Below are positions 16,346 to 23,808 of a DNA stretch of 35,265 bases, one piece after another. Source of the stretch: a bacterium (GTDB lineage: Bacteria; 4484-113; JAGGVC01); NCBI GenBank assembly GCA_021158185.1, contig JAGGVC010000003.1:1-35265 (forward strand). Direction: 5' to 3'. The translations under genes were made by a program, and so were the position numbers. Positions within the stretch are counted from its first letter, which is position 1. The number at the start of each line of letters is the position of its first letter. The notes beneath the pieces are model-generated. The model worked only from the letters and a program-made list of their open reading frames with translations, was not told the origin of the DNA and did not search any database.

Positions 16346-17507
16346 CGTCCTCTACAACTGCTTCATCCTCGGATGAACCGGCAGGCGATTGTTCCTCGCT
16401 CGCCGATTCCGCAGCTTGACCTGCAGATTTCTCCTTTGACGTTTTCTGCGACGAATCTTCATTCTCGACCTCACGAACACTCTTGACGTCAAGGAAAAAC
16501 TTCGTAAGTTTAGATGCAAGCTTCACGTTGCGCCAGCCTTTCCCAATGGCCAGACTTATCTGGTCGTTCGGAACAATGACTACTGCCTTCCTCTCGCCCT
16601 CGAAAATCTCGACGCTGGCGACATTCGCCGGCGAAAGAGCCTCCCTGATATACTCAAAAAGGTCCTCTTTGTATAGAATCAGATCGATTTTTTCGTCGTT
16701 AAGCTCATGGCTGATCGCGAGAATCCTTATTCCCTTGCTGCCTATGCAAGTTCCAACGGCATCGAGCTCCTCGACGTTGCTTCTAACGGCAACTTTGGCC
16801 CTGTACCCCGGATCACGCGCAATTGCCACGATCTCAATCGCACCCTCGCGCACTTCTGGTATCTCATTCTCCATCAGACGCCGGATCAGATCGGGATGTG
16901 TGCGGGACAGCACGAGCATAGGCCCCCGCCTGCTCGTACGAACATCGACCAGAAGGGCTTTGATCCGTTGGCCGGGCTGATAGCGCTCGGTTGAAATCTG
17001 TTCCCTGTATGGCAGGATTGCTTCGACATCACCATCCACTTCTACGGTTATATCGTGTCGGTCAACGTAAAGAACATTGCCGTTCATGACATCAAACTCG
17101 CGATCCTTGTACTCCCTCAATATCCGGTTTCGCTTAGCATCCTTGATGACACTCTTGATCTTCTGGCGCGCGTAATGTATAGCTAAAATTCCCAGATCGT
17201 CCAGGCTGACCTCGGAAAGAATTATATCGCCTACCTCCGCATCCTCTTCCTCTGCAACAACTTCTGAAATAGCGATCTCTGAATTCTGATCTGTGACTTC
17301 ATCTACGACTGTTTTCTTCAAATACGCCTCTATTTCATTTTCTTCACCGAACTGCACATCCACAACAAGATTGTCCACGGGACCATGGCTCTTATAATAG
17401 GCAGTGCGAATCGCCTCGCGAAGTGATTCCACGATTACTTCCCGAGGAATGCCCTCGGAGAACTCAATCTCCTGCAATGCGGAAACTACGCTTGCACCGA
17501 GCTTCAT
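16326..17507 (-). CDS. nusA: Transcription elongation/termination factor NusA
   Basis: Binds RNA polymerase and nascent RNA, controlling pausing, intrinsic termination and antitermination. 393 residues. The N-terminal polymerase-binding domain covers about 1-125. The S1 domain is about 134-200. KH1 contains the loop GTCIGSKGIR and KH2 contains AIGKGWRNVKLASKL. From about residue 350 the protein has a Ser/Glu/Asp-rich acidic tail and no recognisable AR repeats. A GAGG lies seven bases before ATG 17507, two bases after the rimP stop. The hairpins in the leader upstream of rimP could allow NusA to control its own operon, as reported for other bacteria. Confidence 0.96.
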   Translation of the reverse strand: MKLGASVVSALQEIEFSEGIPREVIVESLREAIRTAYYKSHGPVDNLVVDVQFGEENEIEAYLKKTVVDEVTDQNSEIAISEVVAEEEDAEVGDIILSEVSLDDLGILAIHYARQKIKSVIKDAKRNRILREYKDREFDVMNGNVLYVDRHDITVEVDGDVEAILPYREQISTERYQPGQRIKALLVDVRTSRRGPMLVLSRTHPDLIRRLMENEIPEVREGAIEIVAIARDPGYRAKVAVRSNVEELDAVGTCIGSKGIRILAISHELNDEKIDLILYKEDLFEYIREALSPANVASVEIFEGERKAVVIVPNDQISLAIGKGWRNVKLASKLTKFFLDVKSVREVENEDSSQKTSKEKSAGQAAESASEEQSPAGSSEDEAVVEDDVDGEE

Positions 17508-17509
17508 CC

Positions 17510-17986
17510 TTATACCTCGCTAACAAGCCGAACCTCAATTAGGTCACGGCGTACAACAAAAAGTCTATCTTCATCACAATTTTCCAACGATTCGATCTCA
17601 AGTCGTTCACTATCGAACCCGGAAAGAATACCTACAATTGTGCGCTTAGAATCACCATCTCTGAACCTAACGCGAACCCGACGCCCGCGGAATCGCTCAA
17701 AATCCTGGTCGCGCTTAAGAATGCGGTCAAAACCTGGGCTTGACACTTCAATCTGCGTGTTGTCGCCAAATACACCGAGGGATGTCAGGAAGAGCTTGAG
17801 GGGAAGGGCTATTTTCTCGCAATCTTCAAGTTTTACCGGTGCAAGATCAATGCGATCTATGAATATTCTGTACAGTGTTCCTTGCGCGCCACGTCTGACC
17901 TGGAAATCAACCAGGTCATAGTCATGACGTATGAGGTGTGCCGATACCTCATCTTCCAGCTTCGCCGCATCTATGTACATTCTCAT
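17510..17986 (-). CDS. rimP: Ribosome maturation factor RimP
   Basis: Needed for 30S subunit maturation. 158 residues, normal length. The N-terminal domain shows YDLVDFQVRRGAQGTLYRIFIDR (24-46), a form of the conserved LVDVEF...LRVYIDK segment. Then come ISLEDCE-like LVKLEDCEKIA and LEVSSPG-like IEVSSPGFDRIL. The C-terminal SH3-like domain covers about 105-158. It is first in the nusA operon, as usual. ATG 17986 is chosen by length, with ATG 17980 as alternative; neither has a good ribosome site. A terminator-like hairpin at 18011-18030 ends only about 20 bases before the start, leaving no room for a promoter between them. Confidence 0.93.
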   Translation of the reverse strand: MRMYIDAAKLEDEVSAHLIRHDYDLVDFQVRRGAQGTLYRIFIDRIDLAPVKLEDCEKIALPLKLFLTSLGVFGDNTQIEVSSPGFDRILKRDQDFERFRGRRVRVRFRDGDSKRTIVGILSGFDSERLEIESLENCDEDRLFVVRRDLIEVRLVSEV

Positions 17987-18010
17987 CCATCGCTGTACAC
18001 TCTAAAGAAA

Positions 18011-18030
18011 AAAGCCACTTGTGTGGCTTT
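18011..18030 (-). terminator. Intrinsic terminator or attenuator in the rimP-nusA leader
   Basis: On the minus strand, AAAGCCAC-ACAA-GTGGCTTT is a perfect eight-base stem with a four-base loop, followed by TTTCTTT. Together with the last Ts of the stem this gives a near-continuous T-tract. It ends about 20 bases before rimP. As no promoter fits between it and rimP, transcripts of the operon must read through it. A GTGG at 18035-18038 could pair with the CCAC of the stem and act as a weak competitor. Confidence 0.65.
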
Positions 18031-18060
18031 CTTCCACCAATATAAACGCGATTGCGCGAA

Positions 18061-18087
18061 GTCGGGGCAATATTCAATTGCCCTGAC
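18061..18087 (-). other. 5'-end hairpin of the rimP-nusA leader
   Basis: An 11-base stem with one mismatch (GTCAGGGCAAT against its complement) and a five-base loop. It would lie at the very 5' end of the transcript from the promoter at 18094-18122. A small CGCG-type hairpin (18047-18058) and then the terminator-like hairpin (18011-18030) follow. Three hairpins in about 80 bases suggest a regulatory leader. Confidence 0.5.
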
Positions 18088-18093
18088 TCAATG

Positions 18094-18122
18094 ATAATAA
18101 CATTATTGTATTAAATGCACAA
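18094..18122 (-). promoter_or_regulatory. Candidate promoter of the rimP-nusA-infB operon
   Basis: Minus strand: -35 TTGTGC (18122-18117), 17-base spacer, -10 TATTAT (18099-18094). The predicted transcript begins at about 18087, exactly at the foot of the 18061-18087 hairpin, giving a leader of about 100 bases. The overlapping TTGATG...TAATAC slightly upstream is an alternative. Confidence 0.45.
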
Positions 18123-18323
18123 GCGAAGCACATCAACAGCGCAGGTTAATCGAGGAGCCTAGAAACGAAAATGATGCGGGAGCGATGCCGAGAAAAGAAC
18201 TGCATTGGGATATTCAGGGCTATTCACTTCTAATCGCACAGGAGCCACTAATAATCCCGGAAACGAAACCTATGTGCAACAAATCACTGTCAAGTGAATT
18301 CTCTATGCCAGGGTTATTGAAGC
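18123..18323. other. Non-coding spacer between rpsT and the rimP leader
   Basis: The whole gap between rpsT and rimP is 337 bases. The rimP side holds the promoter and hairpins listed separately. The remaining 200 bases contain no ORF with recognisable content, no tRNA and no strong rpsT terminator. A weak hairpin (TCACT-TGAC-AGTGA, minus strand, about 18281-18297) is the only terminator candidate. A TTGACA on the minus strand within it has no matching -10. Confidence 0.4.
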
Positions 18324-18788
18324 CTAAGCATTCTCCGCAGAATCCGTAGGTTCATCAGATGCTTCGGATACCTCTGGTAAAACCTCAGATTCGTTCATCT
18401 CTGTGACAGGCGCGGAAGTCCCCGGCTCAGCTTCGATGCTCGACTCCACCGAGGGCGATATCTCAACTGTATCCCCCGTTGGACCATCAGCTTCGCTGGG
18501 TTCATCAACGGAATCCCCGATTCTTGCACGATTAAAGAGCTTAACAAGACGGCTGTATTTTCTTGACGCAGAATTTTTGTGAATGATTCCGCGCCCTGCA
18601 GTCTTGTATATGATCAGCTGTGCTTCCTTAAGAGCTTTCCTCGCGTCTTCGACAGGGATATCCGGGCTGAGAATGGATGCGCGAACCTTCTTGACGATAT
18701 TCTTCATGCGGGTTTTATTCTGAATATTACGCAGGCGGTTGCGCCTGTTTACCTTAATATACTTCTTGGCACTGCTGGTATTAGCCAC
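18324..18788 (-). CDS. rpsT: 30S ribosomal protein S20 with a long acidic C-terminal extension
   Basis: S20 binds 16S rRNA as a basic three-helix bundle. Residues 1-90 are a normal S20: ANTSSAKKYIKVNRRNRLRN at the start, TRMKNIVKKVR, and the final helix with GRGIIHKNSASRKYSRL. Family members usually end near 85-95 residues. This one continues to 154: the last 64 residues contain 19 Asp/Glu and no Lys or Arg, plus many Ser, Pro and Thr, so they should be disordered. The start is GTG 18788, with AAGGAG eight bases upstream. A consensus promoter lies at 18873-18900. The gene is monocistronic in appearance. Confidence 0.95.
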   Translation of the reverse strand: MANTSSAKKYIKVNRRNRLRNIQNKTRMKNIVKKVRASILSPDIPVEDARKALKEAQLIIYKTAGRGIIHKNSASRKYSRLVKLFNRARIGDSVDEPSEADGPTGDTVEISPSVESSIEAEPGTSAPVTEMNESEVLPEVSEASDEPTDSAENA

Positions 18789-18872
18789 TCGAAAATCTCC
18801 TTAAATTGCGAGCTTGCAACAATTCACTCCGCATCCACACGCGGAAATACATCCGGCAGAGCGGGAACGAGC

Positions 18873-18900
18873 ATTATAAACCAGGAACGCTCCTTGTCAA
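18873..18900 (-). promoter_or_regulatory. Consensus promoter of rpsT
   Basis: Minus strand: perfect -35 TTGACA (18900-18895), 16-base spacer, perfect -10 TATAAT (18878-18873). It is the only TTGACA promoter I could pair with a -10 in the window. The leader to GTG 18788 is about 78 bases, long enough for S20 autoregulation, and holds only small hairpins. Confidence 0.75.
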
Positions 18901-18953
18901 GCTTGAATGGTATATTTGGCCAATTGACGGGAGCAACCGTTCTTGTGCCTGCA

Positions 18954-19745
18954 TCACGGTTTATAAAGCGCAGGCGGAATACTGTCTTTCAAATTGAAAT
19001 CAACAGCCTGTTTTCCAAGGTGAGACAGGTATGATTCAGAAGAGCGCTCTTTCGAGCTGCCGCGTGCGTTTTCGATGCCTCGCCTGATCGAATCTATCTC
19101 CCTTCGCATTTCGGCGCGCTTCTCACCGATGGTGTTAATTGTCATCCTGGCCTTGGTTTCGTAATATCCTGCACTCTCTCTGTAAGCATTTGCGGCCAGG
19201 TATAGGTCCATCTGCATCGACCAAGCCCAGGGATCGTCATATTGCCGCGCACCTGCTTCGGAAAGCCGCGCCTGGCTTCTCAATCGTCTTGCCTCTTCAA
19301 AATTGTCAACCATGTTGTCTGCAAGGCTCGCAAGAGCGGAAAGCCGCGCACGTAGCTTTCCCAGAAGGCTGTCGCCGTCAAGAATCACATTGTCCGCCTC
19401 GGGATAGAAGGAAAACCGCTTATCAAGATAATCCTGGTCATACTCAGATACAACAGAACCCCATTCCTGCAGGCTCTCGCGGTAATCCTCAATCTCACCG
19501 TACGTTGAACCCTCGCCCACGGGTAAATCTGCTTCAACCTTCTGGGCGGCACGTAGAAGCTCGTCGAGCATTTCCAGCCGTTCCGTTACCTCGGCAAGAC
19601 CAAGCCTACGGGATCGAGCGAATGAGTCATAGTCCAAAATGAAAAGCAGTGCCGCGATCACGAGACCTGCGATCCAGGTTCCATAAACAGCGCGGAGAAA
19701 GATTGAATCCGTCACGTGGAAATTGTACCAGACAAACAGCATCAT
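18954..19745 (-). CDS. Single-span membrane protein with coiled-coil region, unknown function
   Basis: A 263-residue protein that starts at ATG 19745, overlapping the stop of the upstream ABC ATPase gene as ATGA. One membrane segment lies at about residues 18-38 (YGTWIAGLVIAALLFIL). The rest is helical and charged, with heptad-like stretches rich in Leu, Arg and Glu, for example EVTERLEMLDELLRAAQKVEADL and the segment EKRAEMRREIDSIRRGIE. It ends with KQAVDFNLKDSIPPALYKP. I do not recognise a family. An earlier start at 19814 would place a basic, unlikely N-terminus inside the ATPase gene. The 4-base overlap suggests a partner of, or coexpression with, the ABC ATPase; that is inference. Confidence 0.7.
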   Translation of the reverse strand: MMLFVWYNFHVTDSIFLRAVYGTWIAGLVIAALLFILDYDSFARSRRLGLAEVTERLEMLDELLRAAQKVEADLPVGEGSTYGEIEDYRESLQEWGSVVSEYDQDYLDKRFSFYPEADNVILDGDSLLGKLRARLSALASLADNMVDNFEEARRLRSQARLSEAGARQYDDPWAWSMQMDLYLAANAYRESAGYYETKARMTINTIGEKRAEMRREIDSIRRGIENARGSSKERSSESYLSHLGKQAVDFNLKDSIPPALYKP

Positions 19746-20815
19746 TCTCCCGCATGAAAACAGGACACGCGGTGGCTTTCTTCTCCGGATATCGGTGGAT
19801 ACTCCTTTCGGCACAGATCGGTGACAAGGGGACAGCGGGGGGCAAACGGACAGCCATCCTCAAGCCCGATCAGATCTGGAGGCTGACCGGGTATCGGACG
19901 CAACTCCTTCTGCGTTCTATCAATTCTCGGCAAGCTATGAAGCAGGCCTTTGCTGTATGGATGAAGAGGATTATCGAAAAATGTTTCTACAGGGCACGAT
20001 TCAACTATCCGTCCGGCGTACATAACATTCACGAAGCTGCAAGTCTGTGCAACCACGCCCAAATCGTGTGTAATCAGGAGAATGCTCGTTTTGAAATCAT
20101 CCTGGAGCTTTGCAAGCAGCTCCAATATCTGTGCCTGTATCGTAACATCGAGAGCAGTTGTCGGCTCATCCGCAATGAGAAGTCTCGGGTTCAGCGCGAG
20201 TGCGATCGCAATCATCACGCGCTGACGCATCCCGCCTGACAGCTCGTGTGGATAGCTGCGCAACTTGGATCGCGGGTCTGGAAGGCCGACGGTTTCCAGA
20301 AGTTCCGCGGAACGCGCACGCGCGGCTGCTCCGGATGCGCGCGTGTGCCTGCGCACTACTTCGGCAATCTGCTCACCCACCGTAATCACGGGATTCAAGC
20401 TTGTGAGCGGATCCTGGAAGATCATCGCGATTTCCTTGCCCCTGATGCGCGAAAGTCCCGTCTGATTCATCCTGACAAGGTTAACCGCATTCCCTTCAGC
20501 GTCAAAATACCAAACTTCGCCAGCGACGATGCGCGCGCGCGATTCGCTCATAAGCCCCAGAACGCTCATCGCGGTTACGCTCTTGCCGCATCCGCTCTCG
20601 CCTACAAGCGCTACCATCTCTTCCTCGTAAAGCGTCAGATCGACGCCACGGACAGCTTCAAGCAGACCTTCCTCAAGAAAGAAGTGTGTTTCAAGTCCGC
20701 GTATTTCAAGCGTTTTTCGCCTGCCGTCATTCGCAATCGCTGATGGCGCAGTTTCGATGTCCGCTCCAGCGCCATTTGAATTTCTGTGTAAGCTGAGCCT
20801 CAATCCGCCCCCCAT
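19742..20815 (-). CDS. OppD/DppD-type ABC transporter ATP-binding protein (orphan)
   Basis: ATPase subunit of an oligopeptide/dipeptide-type importer. 357 residues. Walker A GESGCGKS (72-79), Q-loop FQDPLTSLNP, signature LSGGMRQRV, Walker B LLIADEP with TTALD, and the H-loop THD are all intact. The C-terminal oligopeptide-transporter extension follows (HPYSKGLLHSLP, GQPPDL, then CPFAPRCPLVTDLC with the clustered cysteines typical of OppD/OppF). The N-terminus has some 35 extra residues before the core. No permease, binding protein or second ATPase is nearby. It overlaps thiD by 16 bases and the next gene by 4, so all three form an operon. Substrate is unknown. Confidence 0.9.
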   Translation of the reverse strand: MGGGLRLSLHRNSNGAGADIETAPSAIANDGRRKTLEIRGLETHFFLEEGLLEAVRGVDLTLYEEEMVALVGESGCGKSVTAMSVLGLMSESRARIVAGEVWYFDAEGNAVNLVRMNQTGLSRIRGKEIAMIFQDPLTSLNPVITVGEQIAEVVRRHTRASGAAARARSAELLETVGLPDPRSKLRSYPHELSGGMRQRVMIAIALALNPRLLIADEPTTALDVTIQAQILELLAKLQDDFKTSILLITHDLGVVAQTCSFVNVMYAGRIVESCPVETFFDNPLHPYSKGLLHSLPRIDRTQKELRPIPGQPPDLIGLEDGCPFAPRCPLVTDLCRKEYPPISGEESHRVSCFHAGE

Positions 20816-21618
20816 TCGTAATACTCGTGCATATGATGCGTGGGGCTGACACCGTGACCAATCCGCCTTGCAGCCCTCAATGCACCCGAAACGTATTTCT
20901 TCCCCTCACGAACGGCATCAAGAATATCGCGCCCGCGCGCGATATACGCGGTTATCGCGGATGAAAGTGTGCATCCCGTGCCATGCGTGTGCTTCGTTTC
21001 CACGCGCGGTGCTGAAATCCTATGCACAGTCTCGCCGTCGAAGAAGTAGTCCACTGCATCGTCACTTGAAAGGTGGCCGCCTTTGAGAAGTACCGCGCGC
21101 GCGCCTGTTTCCGCGAGCTTGCGCGCAGCATCCTCAGGGTCGCCCAAGTCATCCGGCTTCACGCCCAGAATCGCGCATGCCTCATGTGCATTCGGTGTAA
21201 TTAGAAGAGCTCTCGGAAAAAGAACATCGATTAGTGTTTTCTTGGCCGAATCCTCGATAAGCAAACTGCCATGCTTCGAGACCATCACCGGATCGACAAC
21301 AAGGTTTGCCATCTCATATTCTTCCATTTTTGCAGAAACAAGCTCTATAACCTCTTTGCTTCCAAGTGCGCCAGTCTTCGCAGCACCGACATGAAAATCG
21401 GTCATCACAGAGTCAATCTGCGCGCCGACAAGCTCAGGATCAAGGATGTCGATACGCGAAACACCGAGCGTATTCTGTGCCGTGACAAGGGTGACCGCGC
21501 ATGTTCCAAAGACACGAAGCGCGGCGAATGTCCGCAGATCCGCCTGGATTCCGGCGCCGCCGCCCGAATCGCTTCCTGCAATGGTTAGCGCAACAGGAAT
21601 ATGTTCCTCATCAGTCAT
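20800..21618 (-). CDS. thiD: Hydroxymethylpyrimidine (phosphate) kinase ThiD
   Basis: Phosphorylates HMP and HMP-P to the diphosphate used in thiamine synthesis. From ATG 21618 it has 272 residues, the family norm. [20 protein letters not shown] near the N-terminus is the substrate site, DPVMVSKHG the central motif, LLKGGH the ATP site, and [13 protein letters not shown] the anion hole with the catalytic Cys. The frame is open 44 codons upstream, but that extension overlaps the divergent promoter region and is not conserved in type. It is the first gene of a three-gene overlapping set with the OppD-type ATPase. Confidence 0.95.
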   Translation of the reverse strand: MTDEEHIPVALTIAGSDSGGGAGIQADLRTFAALRVFGTCAVTLVTAQNTLGVSRIDILDPELVGAQIDSVMTDFHVGAAKTGALGSKEVIELVSAKMEEYEMANLVVDPVMVSKHGSLLIEDSAKKTLIDVLFPRALLITPNAHEACAILGVKPDDLGDPEDAARKLAETGARAVLLKGGHLSSDDAVDYFFDGETVHRISAPRVETKHTHGTGCTLSSAITAYIARGRDILDAVREGKKYVSGALRAARRIGHGVSPTHHMHEYYEWGAD

Positions 21619-21631
21619 AAAAGCACCTGGA

Positions 21632-21660
21632 AGATAAGAAAGTGATTCTATCACCTGCAA
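21632..21660 (-). promoter_or_regulatory. Candidate promoter of thiD
   Basis: Minus strand: -35 TTGCAG (21660-21655), 17-base spacer, -10 TTATCT (21637-21632), 13 bases before ATG 21618. The -10 is weak but the -35 and the short distance to the start match the pattern seen at ispA. No TPP riboswitch is visible. Confidence 0.4.
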
Positions 21661-21744
21661 TCCACAGGTATTCTGCGCAGTGCAGCTTAAGCGCAAGAAA
21701 ATGAGATGAGCAGTTCTTTTTGAAAAAGAAATAATTTGATCAGC

Positions 21745-21774
21745 TGGCACTTCAATAAGAGAACAAGTTATGTT
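21745..21774 (+). promoter_or_regulatory. Weak candidate promoter of the DUF47-pit pair
   Basis: TGGCAC (21745-21750), an 18-base spacer and TATGTT (21769-21774). Both boxes match poorly. No pho-box direct repeats are seen. It is the best arrangement in the 200-base divergent gap, not a strong call. Confidence 0.25.
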
Positions 21775-21783
21775 AGCCTACCG

Positions 21784-21811
21784 CGCCCGACAAATTGCTA
21801 TCGGCCGGGCG
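21784..21811 (+). other. Leader hairpin next to the DUF47 start codon
   Basis: CGCCCG (21784-21789) and CGGGCG (21806-21811) can form a six-base GC stem around a 16-base loop. The 3' arm runs straight into GGTGAT, the only Shine-Dalgarno-like sequence before ATG 21820. Folding could therefore limit ribosome access. Confidence 0.35.
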
Positions 21812-21819
21812 GTGATATT

Positions 21820-22491
21820 ATGCGCAATCTGCTTGCTATCTTTTCGAGATCCCCTCTTGGTCCGCTCCATGAGATGATGGGAGAAATTGAGACACTGATG
21901 GGTATGGTCCCTGAAATGCTCAATGCGGTCAAGGCAGGTGATTTTTCGTCCACAAAGGAAACTGCCAAGAAGATAATGCAGCTCGAGCATGAAATTGACA
22001 CACTGAAGAACGATATTCGAGATCATTTGCCTCACTCCGTTTTTCTCCCGCTCGATCGCAAGGATTTTCTCAGGATTCTTTCCAATATGGACGATATCGC
22101 CGACTGTATCGAAGATATCGCAATTCTCTTCACGCTTCGCACAATGACGATTCCAGAGGGCTTCGAGGATTCTCTCTTCGACGTTTGGCTGAGGGTGCAG
22201 GAGACGTTCGCGGAATGCAAGAAGATGATCTCCGGATTTGATGACCTGATTGCATCCGGCTTCAGCGGGCCTACGGCAAACGCGTTTCTTGAGATGATCG
22301 ACAGCGTAAACCAGTTCGAGTGGGAAACCGACAAGCGTGTTTACAAGGCTTCGCAGGCGATTCTTGCACTCGAAGACAGCGAAAGCCCTGTCGCGATCAT
22401 GATGTGGATGAAGATTCTCGACAAAATGGGTAATGTTGCCGATTCCTGTGAAAGTATGGCCAAGGGCATCAATATCACCATAACGAAATAG
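21820..22491 (+). CDS. DUF47/PhoU-like phosphate transport regulator
   Basis: 224-residue all-helical protein of the TIGR00153/DUF47 family. The typical opening MRNLLAIFSRSPLGPLHEMM and the later DRKDFLRILSNMDDIADCIED with acidic metal-binding residues are clear. Such proteins are PhoU-like and are usually encoded immediately before PiT phosphate permeases, as here (35-base gap). The established view is that they modulate or assist the permease; details differ by species. The frame is open upstream to 21736, but the family start is ATG 21820. Confidence 0.9.
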   Translation: MRNLLAIFSRSPLGPLHEMMGEIETLMGMVPEMLNAVKAGDFSSTKETAKKIMQLEHEIDTLKNDIRDHLPHSVFLPLDRKDFLRILSNMDDIADCIEDIAILFTLRTMTIPEGFEDSLFDVWLRVQETFAECKKMISGFDDLIASGFSGPTANAFLEMIDSVNQFEWETDKRVYKASQAILALEDSESPVAIMMWMKILDKMGNVADSCESMAKGINITITK

Positions 22492-22526
22492 TCTTCCATT
22501 CCGCACTCAGGATCGCCAAATAACCG

Positions 22527-23771
22527 ATGACGGAAACCATCATTCTCTCTGCTGTTGTGATTGTCGGGTTTTACATGGCCTGGAACATCGGCGCAAACGA
22601 TGTTGCCAACGCCATGGGCACGTCGGTCGGCAGTAAAGCCATAACATTCACGCAGGCAGTTATCCTCGCAGGCATCTTCGAACTCCTGGGCGCGATCCTT
22701 GTGGGGGGCAACGTAACAAGAACTATATCCAAAGGCATCATTTCGCTCGATGCAACGAGTGATGTAAGCGTTTTCATAATCGGAATGCTCTCGGCACTTC
22801 TCGCATCCGCAATATGGTTGAATGTCGCATCTAGACTCGGATTGCCCGTATCCACGACACACAGCATCGTCGGTGCGGTTATGGGATTCGGTATAGTTGC
22901 ATACGGATTTGGTGCCGTTAACTGGAACGTAGCGGTTGCCATTGTTCTAAGCTGGGTTATCAGCCCTCTGTTTGGCGGTATTCTCAGTTTCTTCCTATTC
23001 TGGTTTCTGCTCAGAAATGTTATCGCAACTGAGAATCCCGTTGAAGCCATCAAGAAGGTTGCCCCTTATCTCATTTTTGCTGTTGCCACCATTCTTTCGC
23101 TTTCGATGCTCTACAAGGGCTTGAAAAACCTTAATCTCAACCTCCCGTTCTTCGATGCAATCATCATTTCACTTACGATAGGCCTTCTTGCATTCGGACT
23201 AGGCAGGCAATCGCTAAAGCGAATCAAGAATAACAACGAAAGTTCATTTGCGGGACGGATGAAGGCCATGGAAAAGGTCTTCATAGTTCTTCAGGTTATT
23301 ACGGCGTGTTATGTGGCCTTTGCGCATGGAGCGAACGATGTCGCAAATGCCGTCGGCCCGGTAGCTGCTGTCTATGAAGGAATAAAATCAGGACAGCTTT
23401 TGAAAGAAGTTCCTGTACCATTCTGGGTTCTCGTTATGGGCGGCATAGGAATCGTTGTTGGACTTGCAACCTACGGGCGACACGTAATCAAGATGGTCGG
23501 TGAAAATATTATGAACCTTCGTCCAAGCCGGGGCTTTGCTGCTGAATTCGGTTGCGCAACAACCGTACTCGTATGCAGCAAACTCGGACTGCCCGTAAGT
23601 ACTACCCATACACTGATCGGCGCGTTGGTCGGCGTTGGGTTCGCCCGCGGTATGGGCGCACTAAACATGAAAAACGTCAAGATGATCGTAGTAAGCTGGC
23701 TCTGGACGATTCCGTTTACCGCTGTTCTGACGATAATCCTGTTTTTTATCGCGAAGGCTGCATTGCTTTAG
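22527..23771 (+). CDS. pit: PiT-family inorganic phosphate permease
   Basis: Low-affinity, cation-coupled phosphate (or metal-phosphate) importer of the inner membrane. 414 residues with about ten membrane segments in two inverted halves. Each half has the duplicated signature: GANDVANAMG near residue 22 and GANDVANAVG near 265, and LPVSTTHSIVGAVMG and LPVSTTHTLIGALVG. The central hydrophilic loop (around SLKRIKNNNESSFAGRM) is short. It pairs with the DUF47 gene upstream. No strong terminator is seen in the 37 bases before the convergent peptidase gene. Confidence 0.94.
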   Translation: MTETIILSAVVIVGFYMAWNIGANDVANAMGTSVGSKAITFTQAVILAGIFELLGAILVGGNVTRTISKGIISLDATSDVSVFIIGMLSALLASAIWLNVASRLGLPVSTTHSIVGAVMGFGIVAYGFGAVNWNVAVAIVLSWVISPLFGGILSFFLFWFLLRNVIATENPVEAIKKVAPYLIFAVATILSLSMLYKGLKNLNLNLPFFDAIIISLTIGLLAFGLGRQSLKRIKNNNESSFAGRMKAMEKVFIVLQVITACYVAFAHGANDVANAVGPVAAVYEGIKSGQLLKEVPVPFWVLVMGGIGIVVGLATYGRHVIKMVGENIMNLRPSRGFAAEFGCATTVLVCSKLGLPVSTTHTLIGALVGVGFARGMGALNMKNVKMIVVSWLWTIPFTAVLTIILFFIAKAALL

Positions 23772-23808
23772 AACAAAGCGCAGCTTCAAAAATTTCTGTT
23801 CGACCAGT

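Noticed and set aside
18281-18297. rpsT intrinsic terminator
   Set aside because: Only a five-base AT-rich stem with three Ts; too weak to annotate as a feature.
21745-21760. Sigma-54 promoter (TGGCAC) before DUF47
   Set aside because: The matching GC-containing -12 element at the right distance is missing.
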